DNA from: Actinoallomurus oryzae
GTDB lineage: Bacteria; Actinomycetota; Actinomycetes; Streptosporangiales; Streptosporangiaceae
DNA: 64,000 bases
Reading direction: 5' to 3'
NCBI RefSeq assembly: GCF_039541955.1
Contig: NZ_BAABHF010000035.1
Location: forward strand, 1 to 64,000
The notes under the pieces are model-generated. The model had not been told where the DNA came from and ran no database searches. It saw only the letters and a list, made by a program, of their open reading frames with translations. This document shows, piece after piece, positions 25,192-33,451 of this stretch (its first letter is position 1; each line of letters begins with the position of its first letter). The translations under genes were made by a program, and so were the position numbers.

Positions 25192-25358
25192 CGGCTTTGC
25201 TCCTCGGGGGTAGGACGTGCGGCAGCAGGCTACCCGTCAGCGCCGACAGTAGCCGACCGGCGCGCCGTTCCGTCCGCCCTCCACCGGTGGTTGCAGATCG
25301 CGAACCTCCACCTTTCGTAGGTGGCTATGTCCGGATACGCACCTCTAATGTCCTGCCC

Positions 25359-26261
25359 ATGTCCAACACGATTGTCGCCAATGACCTGCTCAAGCGCTAT
25401 GGCGACGTGAATGCCGTCGACGGGGTGTCCCTGACCGTGGAGGCCGGGGAGTTCTTCGGCATCCTGGGCCCGAACGGGGCCGGCAAGACCACGACACTGG
25501 AGATCATCGAAGGCCTGCGGCAGGCCGACGGCGGGGAGATCTCGGTGCTCGGGCACTCTCCCTGGCCGCGCAACCCCGCGCTGCTGCCGCGGATCGGCGT
25601 GCAACTGCAGGCGTCGGCCTTCTTCGAGCGGCTCACCGCACGGGAACAGCTGCGGACGTTCGGCTCCCTGTACGGCGTGCCCGGCCGCAAGGCGGACGCC
25701 ATGCTCGAGACCGTCGGCCTGGGCGACAAGGCCGACACCCAGGTGGAGAAGCTGTCCGGCGGACAGGCACAGCGCCTGTCGATCGCCTGCGCGCTCGTGC
25801 ACGAGCCGGAGCTGGTGTTCCTGGACGAGCCCACCGCGGCGCTCGACCCCCAGGCCCGCCGCAACCTGTGGGACGTCCTGCGCGCGATCAACACCGATGG
25901 CCGGACGATCGTCCTCACCACCCACTACATGGACGAGGCCGAGATCCTCTGCGACCGCGTCGCGATCATGGACCGCGGCCGGATCCTGCGCAGCGGCGCG
26001 CCGGCGGCGCTCGTACGCGACCTGGACGCCGCCGCGCGCGTCAGCGTGTCCAGCGGGACGCTGAGCGTCGACGAGGCACGCGCGCTCCCGGGCGCCGACG
26101 AGGTGACCGACGACCAGATCTTGCTGACCATCTCCACCCAGGACGCCCCCAACGTGGTCCGCGCGCTCGCCGAGCGCGGCGCCCTGGACGGGGTCCAGAT
26201 CAAGGGGTCCACGCTCGAGGACGTCTTCCTCGGCCTGACCGGACGGGAGTACCGCGCATGA
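25359..26261 (+). CDS. ABC-2 exporter, ATP-binding protein
   Basis: A 300-residue ABC ATPase of the DrrA type. Walker A GPNGAGKTTT, signature LSGGQAQRLSIA, Walker B LVFLDEPTAALD and the switch His in TTHYMDEAE are all present. The ATG at 25359 begins MSNTIVANDLLKRYGDV; there is no Shine-Dalgarno, and a TCTAATG box lies just upstream, so the mRNA may be leaderless. Its stop overlaps a minicistron (ATGA at 26258-26261) that leads on to the permease gene. Confidence 0.9.
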   Translation: MSNTIVANDLLKRYGDVNAVDGVSLTVEAGEFFGILGPNGAGKTTTLEIIEGLRQADGGEISVLGHSPWPRNPALLPRIGVQLQASAFFERLTAREQLRTFGSLYGVPGRKADAMLETVGLGDKADTQVEKLSGGQAQRLSIACALVHEPELVFLDEPTAALDPQARRNLWDVLRAINTDGRTIVLTTHYMDEAEILCDRVAIMDRGRILRSGAPAALVRDLDAAARVSVSSGTLSVDEARALPGADEVTDDQILLTISTQDAPNVVRALAERGALDGVQIKGSTLEDVFLGLTGREYRA

Positions 26262-26320
26262 GCGAGCGAATCAAAGGCACGCGCCAGTGGTCACCCCCTC
26301 CGACGAAGGAGGTCTCGTGA
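26258..26320 (+). repeat. Intercistronic minicistron repeat, copy before the ABC permease
   Basis: A 20-codon frame, MSERIKGTRQW...PPPTKEVS, whose ATG overlaps the ATPase stop (ATGA) and whose TGA overlaps the next GTG (26317). The DNA begins ATGAGCGAGCGAATC and ends CCTCCGACGAAGGAGG, where CCTCC can pair with the Shine-Dalgarno GGAGG over a six-base loop. It belongs to the family also seen at 36051, 44756 and 60501. Confidence 0.75.
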
Positions 26321-26379
26321 GCGGACGAACCGGCCGTACGTCATCCATGCTCTCTCCCTCGAGGAAGGCGACGTCGTGA
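26317..26379 (+). CDS. Second 20-codon minicistron in the relay
   Basis: GTG at 26317 opens a frame MSGRTGRTSSM...RKATS ending at a TGA that overlaps the permease GTG (26376). It has AAGGAGG upstream of its start and AGGAAGG upstream of the permease start. Its sequence is not part of the dispersed repeat. The short peptide is unlikely to have its own function; coupling translation from ATPase to permease is the likelier role (inference). Confidence 0.5.
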   Translation: MSGRTGRTSSMLSPSRKATS

Positions 26380-27440
26380 GCAGCTTCAAGAGTCTGGCGC
26401 GGGCGATGTTCCTGGGTTTCCGCCGCGACCGGGGCGCGCTGTTCTTCACGATCGCGCTGCCGCTGCTGTTCCTGGTGGCCATCGGCGGGCTGTTCGCCCA
26501 GCAGTCGACGCCCCGGTCGAAGGTCCTGGAGATCGGCTCGGTGGGCGTCGTCGACCAGATGCCGGCGAACCTGCGCGCCGACTTCGGCAAGTCGCTGAAG
26601 ATCACCAGGACCACCGATCGGGCCGCGGCGCTGGAGAAGGTCAAGAAGGGCGACTACGACGCCGCGCTCGAACAGACCGGCGACCAGGTCGTCATCCACT
26701 TCTCCGCGGCCGACCAGGTGAAGTCGGGCACCGTCCAGGGCCAGGTCAACGGCCTCGTACAGGCCGCGAACCAGGCCGCCTCCGGACAGGCCCCGAAGTA
26801 TCGCCTGCGGGCCGAGCAGGTGGAGGACAAGTCCCTGAAGGCGATCCAGTACATCACCCCGGGTGTGCTCGGCTGGGCGCTCGCGTCAGCGGGCATGTTC
26901 GGCGCGTCCGCCACACTTGTCACATGGCGCACGAAAGGCATCCTGCGCCGCCTCCGGCTGTCGCCCGTGCCGATCCGTACGGTCTTCGCCGCGCGGGTCG
27001 CGGTCAGCCTGGGCACGGCCCTGGTGCAGACCGTGCTGTTCATCGGGGTGGCCACCCTGCCGTTCTTCGGGTTGAAGCTGTCGCACTACTGGTGGATGGC
27101 GATCCCGATCGTGCTGTGCGGGGTGCTGGCGTTCCTGGCGATCGGCATGCTGATCGGGGCGTGGGCCAAGACCCAGGAGGCCGCGCAGGCGGTCAGCCAG
27201 ATCGTCGTGCTGCCGATGGCGTTCCTCGGCGGGTCGTTCTTCCCGGTCGATCAGGCGCCGAAATGGCTACGTGTCGTCTCGGAGATCTTCCCTCTGCGCC
27301 ACCTGAACGATGGCATGCTGAAGGTCATGGCCCGAGGCGCCGGACCGGCCTCGGTGCTCCCGCAGATGGGCATCCTGCTGGGCTTCGCGCTGGTCGCGAC
27401 GGTCATCGCGGTCCGCGTCTTCCGCTGGGAACAAATCTGA
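26376..27440 (+). CDS. ABC-2 exporter, permease
   Basis: A 354-residue ABC-2 permease. One N-terminal membrane helix (LFFTIALPLLFLVAIGGLFA) is followed by a soluble extracytoplasmic stretch of about 120 residues and then five helices near the C-terminus, the ABC2_membrane_3 pattern. It pairs with the DrrA-like ATPase just upstream to export an unknown hydrophobic compound. The GTG start has AGGAAGG upstream and overlaps the stop of a 20-codon minicistron, so its translation is probably tied to that of the ATPase through two minicistrons. Confidence 0.88.
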   Translation: MSSFKSLARAMFLGFRRDRGALFFTIALPLLFLVAIGGLFAQQSTPRSKVLEIGSVGVVDQMPANLRADFGKSLKITRTTDRAAALEKVKKGDYDAALEQTGDQVVIHFSAADQVKSGTVQGQVNGLVQAANQAASGQAPKYRLRAEQVEDKSLKAIQYITPGVLGWALASAGMFGASATLVTWRTKGILRRLRLSPVPIRTVFAARVAVSLGTALVQTVLFIGVATLPFFGLKLSHYWWMAIPIVLCGVLAFLAIGMLIGAWAKTQEAAQAVSQIVVLPMAFLGGSFFPVDQAPKWLRVVSEIFPLRHLNDGMLKVMARGAGPASVLPQMGILLGFALVATVIAVRVFRWEQI

Positions 27441-27454
27441 ACATTGATCGCGAG

Positions 27455-27470
27455 GGTGACCTTTGTCACC
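27455..27470. promoter_or_regulatory. GTGA-N6-TCAC palindrome
   Basis: GGTGACCTTTGTCACC is a perfect inverted repeat with the core spacing of Crp/Fnr-type sites. It lies 14 bases past the permease stop and 104 bases before the DUF7455 start. It could be an operator for DUF7455 or, less likely, a short terminator hairpin. Confidence 0.4.
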
Positions 27471-27573
27471 TCCGGGGGTATTCCGCTCTGGGCGTACACA
27501 GAACCCGCATGGGAACGCTCACGTCCGGTTAGATGTTGTCCTAAGCGACCGACCCCGAGACGAGGAAGGCGAC

Positions 27574-27807
27574 GTGACTGGAGCTCTTGCCCCGACCAAG
27601 CCGCTGACGGCCGCGGACCGCTGCGACCGCTGCGGTGCCCAGGCCTATGTCCGCGCGGTCCTCGCGGGCGGCGGCGAGTTGCTGTTCTGCGCCCACCACG
27701 GCCGCAAGTACGGTGAGTCCCTCCGTGCCGCGGGCGCCGAGATCCACGACGAAACCGACCGGCTGCTTGAGACCCCTGCCACCGCAACTCCCGACGAAGA
27801 GCGGTAG
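27574..27807 (+). CDS. DUF7455 family small zinc-ribbon-like protein
   Basis: A 77-residue actinobacterial protein. The conserved block LTAADRCDRCGAQAYVRAVL followed by LLFCAHHGRKY contains CxxC and CxHH, a likely zinc site. The tail is acidic. Function unknown, but the gene is usually found near hrdB and parE in actinomycetes (recalled context). The GTG start has AGGAAGG nine bases upstream; an in-frame ATG 37 codons earlier is ignored because it precedes the conserved start and lacks signals. A strong terminator follows. Confidence 0.85.
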   Translation: MTGALAPTKPLTAADRCDRCGAQAYVRAVLAGGGELLFCAHHGRKYGESLRAAGAEIHDETDRLLETPATATPDEER

Positions 27808-27834
27808 GCCAGGCGAGCCGTATCCATAACCGAC

Positions 27835-27884
27835 GAGACGGCGGCCGCCCGCACGGGTGGTCGCCGTCTCAGCTTCTCTTTTTC
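27835..27884 (+). terminator. Rho-independent terminator after DUF7455
   Basis: GAGACGGCGGCCGCCC pairs with GGGTGGTCGCCGTCTC (14 of 16 pairs, loop GCAC) and is followed by a T-rich tail TTCTCTTTTT. This is one of the few classical terminators in the window. Confidence 0.85.
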
Positions 27885-27922
27885 GCGCGCTCTGGACCGC
27901 AGGCCGGGGCGCTGGGGGGACG

Positions 27923-28645
27923 ATGCTGATCCTGCTGCCGCCGTCCGAGGGCAAGGCGACCGAAGGAGACGGGCCCCCGCTCGACCTGGCGGGCCTGAGC
28001 CTTCCCGAGCTCACCCGGACACGCGAGCGCGTGCTCACCGCCCTGGAGAGGCTCTGCGCGGGCCGGGAGACGCGCGCACGTGAGGTGCTGGGCCTGTCGC
28101 CCGGCCAGGCCGGGGAGATCGCACGCAACCGCGAACTGCGGCACGCTCCGACGCTGCCGGCGTCCCGGCTCTACACGGGCGTGCTGTACGACAACCTCGG
28201 CCTCGCCGACCTCGATCCCGACCGCGTGGCCCGCTCGGTCCTGATCTTCTCCGGCCTCTGGGGCGCGCTGAGGGTCACCGACCGCGTCCCCCCATACCGA
28301 CTGGCCATGGGAGCACGGCTGCCCCGTCTGGGCGCTCTGGCGGCCGTCTGGCGCCCCGTGCTGACCGGCGCGCTGCCGGCCGGCGGCCTCATCGTCGACA
28401 TGCGGTCGGCGCCTTACGCGGCCGCGTGGCGGCCGGAGGCGGTGCGGATCCGCGTCTTCCGCGAGCGCGAGGGCCGGCGGACGGTGGTCAGCCACATGGC
28501 CAAGGCCACCCGCGGCGCCGTGGCCCGCGCCCTGCTGAGCAACGCCGCCGATCCGACGACTCCGGAGGAACTGGTGAAGGTCCTGGCGGATCTGGGGTAC
28601 GCCGCCGAACTGAACGGGCGTGACGTCGACGTCATCGCCGACTGA
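27923..28645 (+). CDS. yaaA: YaaA family peroxide-stress protein
   Basis: A 240-residue protein of the YaaA/DUF328 family. It opens with the hallmark MLILLPPSEGKA and keeps LSPGQAGEIARNREL, RLYTGVLYDNL and VDMRSAPYAAAW. The E. coli member lowers free iron and protects DNA during peroxide stress (established); the role here is by homology. The ATG at 27923 is chosen because it starts the conserved motif and follows a GGGGGGA run. A near-perfect hairpin separates it from the convergent hrdB gene. Confidence 0.88.
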   Translation: MLILLPPSEGKATEGDGPPLDLAGLSLPELTRTRERVLTALERLCAGRETRAREVLGLSPGQAGEIARNRELRHAPTLPASRLYTGVLYDNLGLADLDPDRVARSVLIFSGLWGALRVTDRVPPYRLAMGARLPRLGALAAVWRPVLTGALPAGGLIVDMRSAPYAAAWRPEAVRIRVFREREGRRTVVSHMAKATRGAVARALLSNAADPTTPEELVKVLADLGYAAELNGRDVDVIAD

Positions 28646-28660
28646 GGCCCTTTGCGGATT

Positions 28661-28708
28661 GTGAGGGGCACCCTCACCCGGCAGGAGGCTGCTGAGGGCG
28701 CCCCTCAC
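28661..28708 (+). terminator. Hairpin after yaaA
   Basis: GTGAGGGGC and GCCCCTCAC can pair over a 30-base loop, with an alternative tighter stem GTGAGGG/CCCTCAC inside. It lies 15 bases past the yaaA stop. Confidence 0.45.
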
Positions 28709-28801
28709 AGGTCGAACGCGCTCCCCATGCCGGGCTTCGTGCCGGTGTTCGCTCCCGGCCGCCACCGGCGCCACGCCCGGCGGGCAGCGCCGCACAGCGG
28801 A

Positions 28802-28849
28802 GAACGCCGAAGGGCCCGCACCGATCTCGGTGCGGGCCCTTCGGCGTTC
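28802..28849. terminator. Perfect 23-pair bidirectional terminator between yaaA and hrdB
   Basis: An exact inverted repeat with 23-base arms and two bases between them, starting GAACGCCGAAGGGCCC. It lies 14 bases past the hrdB stop and would stop transcripts from both sides. Confidence 0.88.
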
Positions 28850-28863
28850 GAGGTCTCTCGAAA

Positions 28864-30495
28864 TCAGTCGAGGTAGTCGCGCAGCACCTGCGACCGGGAG
28901 GGGTGCCGGAGCTTCGACATGGTCTTCGACTCGATCTGGCGGATGCGCTCGCGCGTCACGCCGTAGACCTTGCCGATCTCGTCGAGGGTCTTCGGCTGCC
29001 CGTCCGTGAGGCCGAACCGCATGGAGACCACGCCCGCCTCGCGCTCGCTGAGAGTGTCGAGCACCGAGTGCAGCTGCTCCTGCAGCAGCGTGAAGCTCAC
29101 CGCGTCGGCCGGCACGATCGCCTCGGAGTCCTCGATGAGGTCACCGAACTCACTGTCACCGTCCTCACCGAGAGGCGTGTGCAGCGAAATGGGCTCACGG
29201 CCGTACTTCTGGACCTCGACCACCTTTTCCGGTGTCATGTCGAGCTCCTTGGCCAGCTCCTCCGGGGTCGGCTCGCGGCCGAGGTCCTGGAGCATCTGGC
29301 GCTGGACGCGGGCCAGCTTGTTGATGACCTCCACCATGTGGACCGGGATGCGGATCGTACGGGCCTGGTCGGCCATCGCACGGGTGATCGCCTGCCGGAT
29401 CCACCAGGTGGCGTAGGTGGAGAACTTGTAGCCCTTGGTGTAGTCGAACTTCTCGACGGCGCGGATCAGACCGAGGTTGCCCTCCTGGATGAGGTCCAGG
29501 AACAGCATGCCGCGGCCGGTGTAGCGCTTGGCGAGGGAGACGACCAGGCGGAGGTTGGCCTCGAGCAGGTGGTTCTTGGCCCGGCGGCCGTCCTCGGCGA
29601 TCCACTCGAGGTCGTCGAGCACCTGGAACTCCAGGGACTCGCGTTCGAGGGCGAGCTTCTCCTCGGCGAACAGGCCGGCCTCGATGCGCTTGGCGAGCTC
29701 GACCTCCTGCTCGGCGTTGAGGAGCGGGACCTTGCCGATCTGCTTGAGGTAGTCCTTGACGGGGTCGGCGGTCGCACCGGCGGCGGCGATCTGCTGCGCC
29801 GGGGCGTCTTCGTCGTCGTCGCCGATGACGAACGACTCGTCCTCCGACGTCGGACCCTTCTTCTCCGCGGCGGGAGCGGGGGTCTCCTCCGGCTCGGACT
29901 CCGAAGCGGCGTCGTCGCCCTCGTCGGCCTCGTCGGTCTCGATGTCGGCGGCCTCGACGTCGTCACCGAGGTCGTTCAGGTCCGCCTCGTCGATGTCGGT
30001 GACCTCGAGGTCGACGTCGGCGACGTCGTCGCCGTCCTCGGGCTCCTTCGCGGCCTTGCCGGCGGGCTGGGGAGCGGTCTTCTTCGTCGGGGTGGCCTTT
30101 TTGGGCTTGGCGGCCTTGGCGGCACTCTTCTTGGCGCGAGCAGGCTTCACCGGCACCTCGGAGGCGTCCTCCTCGACGACGGCGGTCACCGAGTCCTGCT
30201 CTTTGGTGGCGGCGGTCGTCTTGGTCTTCTTGGTCGCGGGCGTCGCGCGCTTACTGCTGTTGCGCGCGCGCTTCGGCGCCGCGGAGTCGGCAGCGCTCAC
30301 CATGACGGTCACACCCTCCTTGCTAAGACTCCGCAAGATGCTCGAGGCCTTCGACACGGGAATGTCGGCCTCCTCGAACGCACGGCGCACATCGTCAGCC
30401 TCGAGGTAGCCCTGGTTTCGCCCACGCTCGATCAATTGCCTGACAACGCTCTCGTGCAGCTCGGACGGCTTGGAGGTCGAACTCGCAGGCGACAC
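28864..30495 (-). CDS. hrdB: Principal RNA polymerase sigma factor (HrdB/RpoD type)
   Basis: About 543 residues. The C-terminal 330 residues carry sigma-70 regions 1.2 to 4.2: DPVKDYLKQIGKVPLLNAEQ, region 2 NLRLVVSLAKRYTGRGM with DLIQEGNLGLIRAVEKFDY, and region 4 with VTRERIRQIESKTMSKLRHP. The N-terminal 215 residues are a Lys/Ala-rich then strongly acidic spacer, as in other actinomycete HrdB proteins. The GTG at 30495 (VSPASSTSKPSEL) has GAGAGG six bases upstream; a GTG two codons earlier is the alternative. Its phosphatase neighbour lies upstream on the same strand. Confidence 0.95.
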   Translation of the reverse strand: MSPASSTSKPSELHESVVRQLIERGRNQGYLEADDVRRAFEEADIPVSKASSILRSLSKEGVTVMVSAADSAAPKRARNSSKRATPATKKTKTTAATKEQDSVTAVVEEDASEVPVKPARAKKSAAKAAKPKKATPTKKTAPQPAGKAAKEPEDGDDVADVDLEVTDIDEADLNDLGDDVEAADIETDEADEGDDAASESEPEETPAPAAEKKGPTSEDESFVIGDDDEDAPAQQIAAAGATADPVKDYLKQIGKVPLLNAEQEVELAKRIEAGLFAEEKLALERESLEFQVLDDLEWIAEDGRRAKNHLLEANLRLVVSLAKRYTGRGMLFLDLIQEGNLGLIRAVEKFDYTKGYKFSTYATWWIRQAITRAMADQARTIRIPVHMVEVINKLARVQRQMLQDLGREPTPEELAKELDMTPEKVVEVQKYGREPISLHTPLGEDGDSEFGDLIEDSEAIVPADAVSFTLLQEQLHSVLDTLSEREAGVVSMRFGLTDGQPKTLDEIGKVYGVTRERIRQIESKTMSKLRHPSRSQVLRDYLD

Positions 30496-30595
30496 AAACA
30501 CCTCTCGAACGAACGTGTGGCTATGTTGACCCAGTGCTGTATCGGGCGCCGGCCCCTTGGATGCTTTGCGTTGAGCAGCGTACCCCTCTCGATCT

Positions 30596-30621
30596 AGCAT
30601 TCTGGCACGCCTGCCTATTCC
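30596..30621 (-). promoter_or_regulatory. Possible SigR-type promoter upstream of hrdB
   Basis: On the minus strand GGAAT is followed after exactly 18 bases by GCT, one base from the GGAAT-N18-GTT consensus of thiol-stress sigma factors. One hrdB promoter in Streptomyces is of this type (established). The site is about 100 bases upstream of the hrdB start. Confidence 0.35.
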
Positions 30622-30684
30622 GCACGGTGGAGTCCGGCCCGGTGACCACCACCTTAGAGGGCTCGGGGTGGTCCTTCGTACGTG

Positions 30685-32742
30685 CTACGCCGTCTTCGGC
30701 GGAACATGTAGGGCAAGTACGGTCACGTCATCATCATGGTCATACCCGGCCAGCATCCGATCCACCAGGAAGTCGACAAGTATCTCAGGATCCGCGAGCA
30801 CCTCGGGCGGAGCATCGGCGGCGATGGCCACGAGTTCGTCGAGGCCGGCGTCGAGTCCCCGTCTTCGGTTCTCCACAAGTCCATCGGAGTAGAAGACCAC
30901 AGTGTTGCCGGGTGGAACGGAAAACTTTGTCTGATGTCGCTGTGAGGTCCACCCGAGCGGGGTTCCGGCCTCCGCCGAACCGACCTCCGGACGCCGGTCC
31001 GGGTAGATCAGCAGCGGCGGCAGATGGCCCGCGTTGCTGATCACGCCCTCGCCGGTGGCCGGGTCGATCACGGCGTACGCCAGCGTGGTGATCTGCTCCA
31101 GGTCCTCGGTGGCCGAGAAGAGCCGGTCGAGGCCCGACAGGACCGCGGCGGGCCGCGGATCGTTGAGCGCGAGCGCCCGCAGGGCGTGGCGCACGCGGCC
31201 CATTCCGGCCGCGGCCTTCACGCCCTTGCCCATGACGTCGCCGACCACGATCGCCACCCGGTCGTCCTGGAGCGGGAACGCGTCGTACCAGTCGCCGCCG
31301 ACCTGTACGTGACGTGTCGCGGGCTGGTAGCGGGCGGCGAGCCGCATGGGCGGAAGCTGGGGCAGCCGGTCCGGCAGGAGGCTGCGCTGGAGCGCCTCGG
31401 CGGTCTTGTGCTCGCGCTCGAACAGCGTGGCGCGCTCGACCGCCAGCGCGCACTGGCCGGCGAGCGCCTCGAGGAAGACCCGCTCCTCCTCGGTGATCTC
31501 GCGCGGCCGGGTGAAGGAGAACCGGAGGGCGCCGAGCGCACGGCCGGCGGCCAGCAGGGGCAGGCCCACCCAGGCGCGTTCGTCGGTGACCTGGACGAAC
31601 GCGTCGATCTCCTCGGCCTGGATCTGGAGGCGCAGGCTCGTGGGGTTCTCGGCCAGGAACGGGCGCCGCTCGCGTACGGCGACGGACATGACGCTCGGGT
31701 CCTCGACGCCGATCTCCTCGCGGGCCGGACCCGGAAGCTCGGGGATGCCGCCCGGCGTGATCGTGCGGAGGCGCACCTTGTCGTCGTCGAGAAGCGCCAC
31801 CGCGGAACGGTCGGCGCCGATCGCGGACCGGCCGACCTCGGTGATCACGGCGACGACCTGGTTGACCGTCAGCGCCTCGGCCAGCATCGAGGTGGCCTGC
31901 TGAAGCCGGGCGGTGCGCAGCGCCGCGGCGGAGAGCTGCTCGGTGAGCCGCCCGCGCATCTCCTCGGCCTCGCGCTTGCCGGTGACGTCGGTGTTCGCGC
32001 CGACCCACTCGACGATCTCGCCGTCGCGGCGGATCGGCACCGCGCGCACGTCGTAGTTGCGGTAGCCGCCGGCCCGGGTGCGGATGCGGTAGGTCGCCTC
32101 GAAGATCCGGTCACCGGCCACGCAGGCCTGCCAGGCCTCCTCGATGCGGGAGCGGTCCTCGGCGTGCACGGCGCCCAGCCAGCCTTCGGCGGCGTACTCC
32201 TCGTGCGTCTGGCCGGTGATCGCGCGCCACTCGGGGGCGTCGTCGACGACCTTGCCGGTGGGCGTGGTCACCCAGACGACCTGGGAGCTGGCCTCCACCA
32301 GGGAGCGGTAGCGCTCCTCCTTGCGGCGGATCGCGGCCTCGGCGAGCACGCGGTCGGTGACGTCCACGACGAGGAGGACGACACCGGTGATCTCGCCGTC
32401 GGCGGCGTGCGCCGGAAACCAGCAGTGCGCCCAGTGCCGCCCGCCGATCTCCAGATCGACGTCGAGCGCCGGGCGGTCTTCGTCGACGACCTTGCGCACG
32501 GCGGTCTCGACGATCTCGCCGAACTTCTCGGAGAGCACCTCGGACGGCTTCTTGCCCTCCAGGTCGGCGACGGTGACTCCGTGTAGCCGGGCCAGCGACT
32601 GGTTGGCCCGCTTGAAACGCAGGTCGGTATCGAAGAGCGCGAACCCGATCGGAGCCTCCCGTAGCAACGTGGCGAACAACGCCGAGTCCGACGCGTCGAG
32701 ACCGGAGATCCGGGGATGCGGCACGGACGTATCGGCGCTCAT
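30685..32742 (-). CDS. PAS-PAS-GAF-PP2C (SpoIIE-type) phosphatase
   Basis: A 685-residue signalling protein. Two PAS domains (about 20-130 and 145-260) are followed by a GAF domain (about 290-450) and a C-terminal PP2C/SpoIIE phosphatase domain with LLPDRLPQLPPMRLAARYQP, VGGDWYDAF, VVGDVMGKG and FYSDGLVENR. Such RsbU-like enzymes dephosphorylate anti-sigma-factor antagonists (family knowledge). No antagonist or anti-sigma gene is adjacent. The ATG at 32742 has GGAGG upstream and is preferred to starts up to 32 codons earlier. Confidence 0.9.
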   Translation of the reverse strand: MSADTSVPHPRISGLDASDSALFATLLREAPIGFALFDTDLRFKRANQSLARLHGVTVADLEGKKPSEVLSEKFGEIVETAVRKVVDEDRPALDVDLEIGGRHWAHCWFPAHAADGEITGVVLLVVDVTDRVLAEAAIRRKEERYRSLVEASSQVVWVTTPTGKVVDDAPEWRAITGQTHEEYAAEGWLGAVHAEDRSRIEEAWQACVAGDRIFEATYRIRTRAGGYRNYDVRAVPIRRDGEIVEWVGANTDVTGKREAEEMRGRLTEQLSAAALRTARLQQATSMLAEALTVNQVVAVITEVGRSAIGADRSAVALLDDDKVRLRTITPGGIPELPGPAREEIGVEDPSVMSVAVRERRPFLAENPTSLRLQIQAEEIDAFVQVTDERAWVGLPLLAAGRALGALRFSFTRPREITEEERVFLEALAGQCALAVERATLFEREHKTAEALQRSLLPDRLPQLPPMRLAARYQPATRHVQVGGDWYDAFPLQDDRVAIVVGDVMGKGVKAAAGMGRVRHALRALALNDPRPAAVLSGLDRLFSATEDLEQITTLAYAVIDPATGEGVISNAGHLPPLLIYPDRRPEVGSAEAGTPLGWTSQRHQTKFSVPPGNTVVFYSDGLVENRRRGLDAGLDELVAIAADAPPEVLADPEILVDFLVDRMLAGYDHDDDVTVLALHVPPKTA

Positions 32743-33451
32743 GCTAGACACCTCCGTCGCGCGCCCGGCCCTACTGCTAGGCATTTCCGCATCACTATGG
32801 GTGAATGGGAGCAGGCTAGCGCTCCCGTCCTCCATCACAACACCGCTCGGAGTCAGGTTTTCATCATCTCGATGGTTCGCCGCCGACGGAAGTCCCGTTC
32901 GGCATCGTTATCGTCAGCCGCTGACGAACACGGCCCATACCCGCCCGGCCGGCGGCACGGCAGGAGACCGCGCATCCGGCAGGAAGAAGATGATAAGCGC
33001 CAGCGGGTGCGTGGCGGGCGAGATCTCCGATCTCGGCGAGTCCCGCGTCCGGCGCGGAGGCGACTTCATCAGGACGGATGCTGCGCGATACCAGATACGG
33101 ACGTCGCAATGGCGAATATCGGTAATTCTCAATTACCTCATCTTTTCGCCGATGGCCCTGCGCAGACGCGGAATGACGGCCATGACCTCGACGACCGCGT
33201 TTGTACAAGTGTACTTGCACGTGCATTCGCACGTTCCTCTTTCCGGGTCGCACGCATACGGTAACGGACGGTAGGTCAATGAACCGCCGGGCGTGTCTCG
33301 CGGCCCGGCGTGGCCGCGGCCGGACACGATGGCCCGGACACGATGCCGCCGAGCCCGGGCGACCCCCGGCCGATCTCGGCCCGGCTCCGGCCGATCTCGA
33401 CCCGGCCAGGCCCGGCCCAGGTCGGCTCGGCCCGGCCGGCGCGGATGCGGG
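32743..33451. other. Gene-free stretch with lower-GC core
   Basis: I see no frame here with a good start, length and codon bias. The part 33060-33260 is clearly less GC-rich than its surroundings and holds two palindromes (33121-33137 and 33206-33217), so it may carry promoters or operators. The part 33340-33440 is a low-complexity run of CGGCCCGG and CCGATCTCG units. Confidence 0.6.
33121..33137. promoter_or_regulatory. AT-rich palindrome GGTAATT-CTC-AATTACC
   Basis: A perfect inverted repeat of seven bases with a three-base centre, followed on the + strand by TCATCTTTT. It could be an operator or a small terminator. It stands in the gene-free stretch upstream of the phosphatase gene. Confidence 0.4.

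Noticed and set aside
23242..25320. A 692-codon open frame antisense to parE
   Set aside because: Same codon-bias shadow; no motifs, and parE is unmistakable on the other strand.
28903..30597. A long Leu/Gly/Val-rich frame antisense to hrdB that looks hydrophobic
   Set aside because: It mirrors the acidic and Lys-rich N-terminal region of the sigma factor; not a membrane protein.
32864..33253. A possible 129-residue minus-strand gene in the gap upstream of the phosphatase gene
   Set aside because: Codon bias is poor, the start has no signal, and three overlapping frames look equally likely; treated as non-coding.
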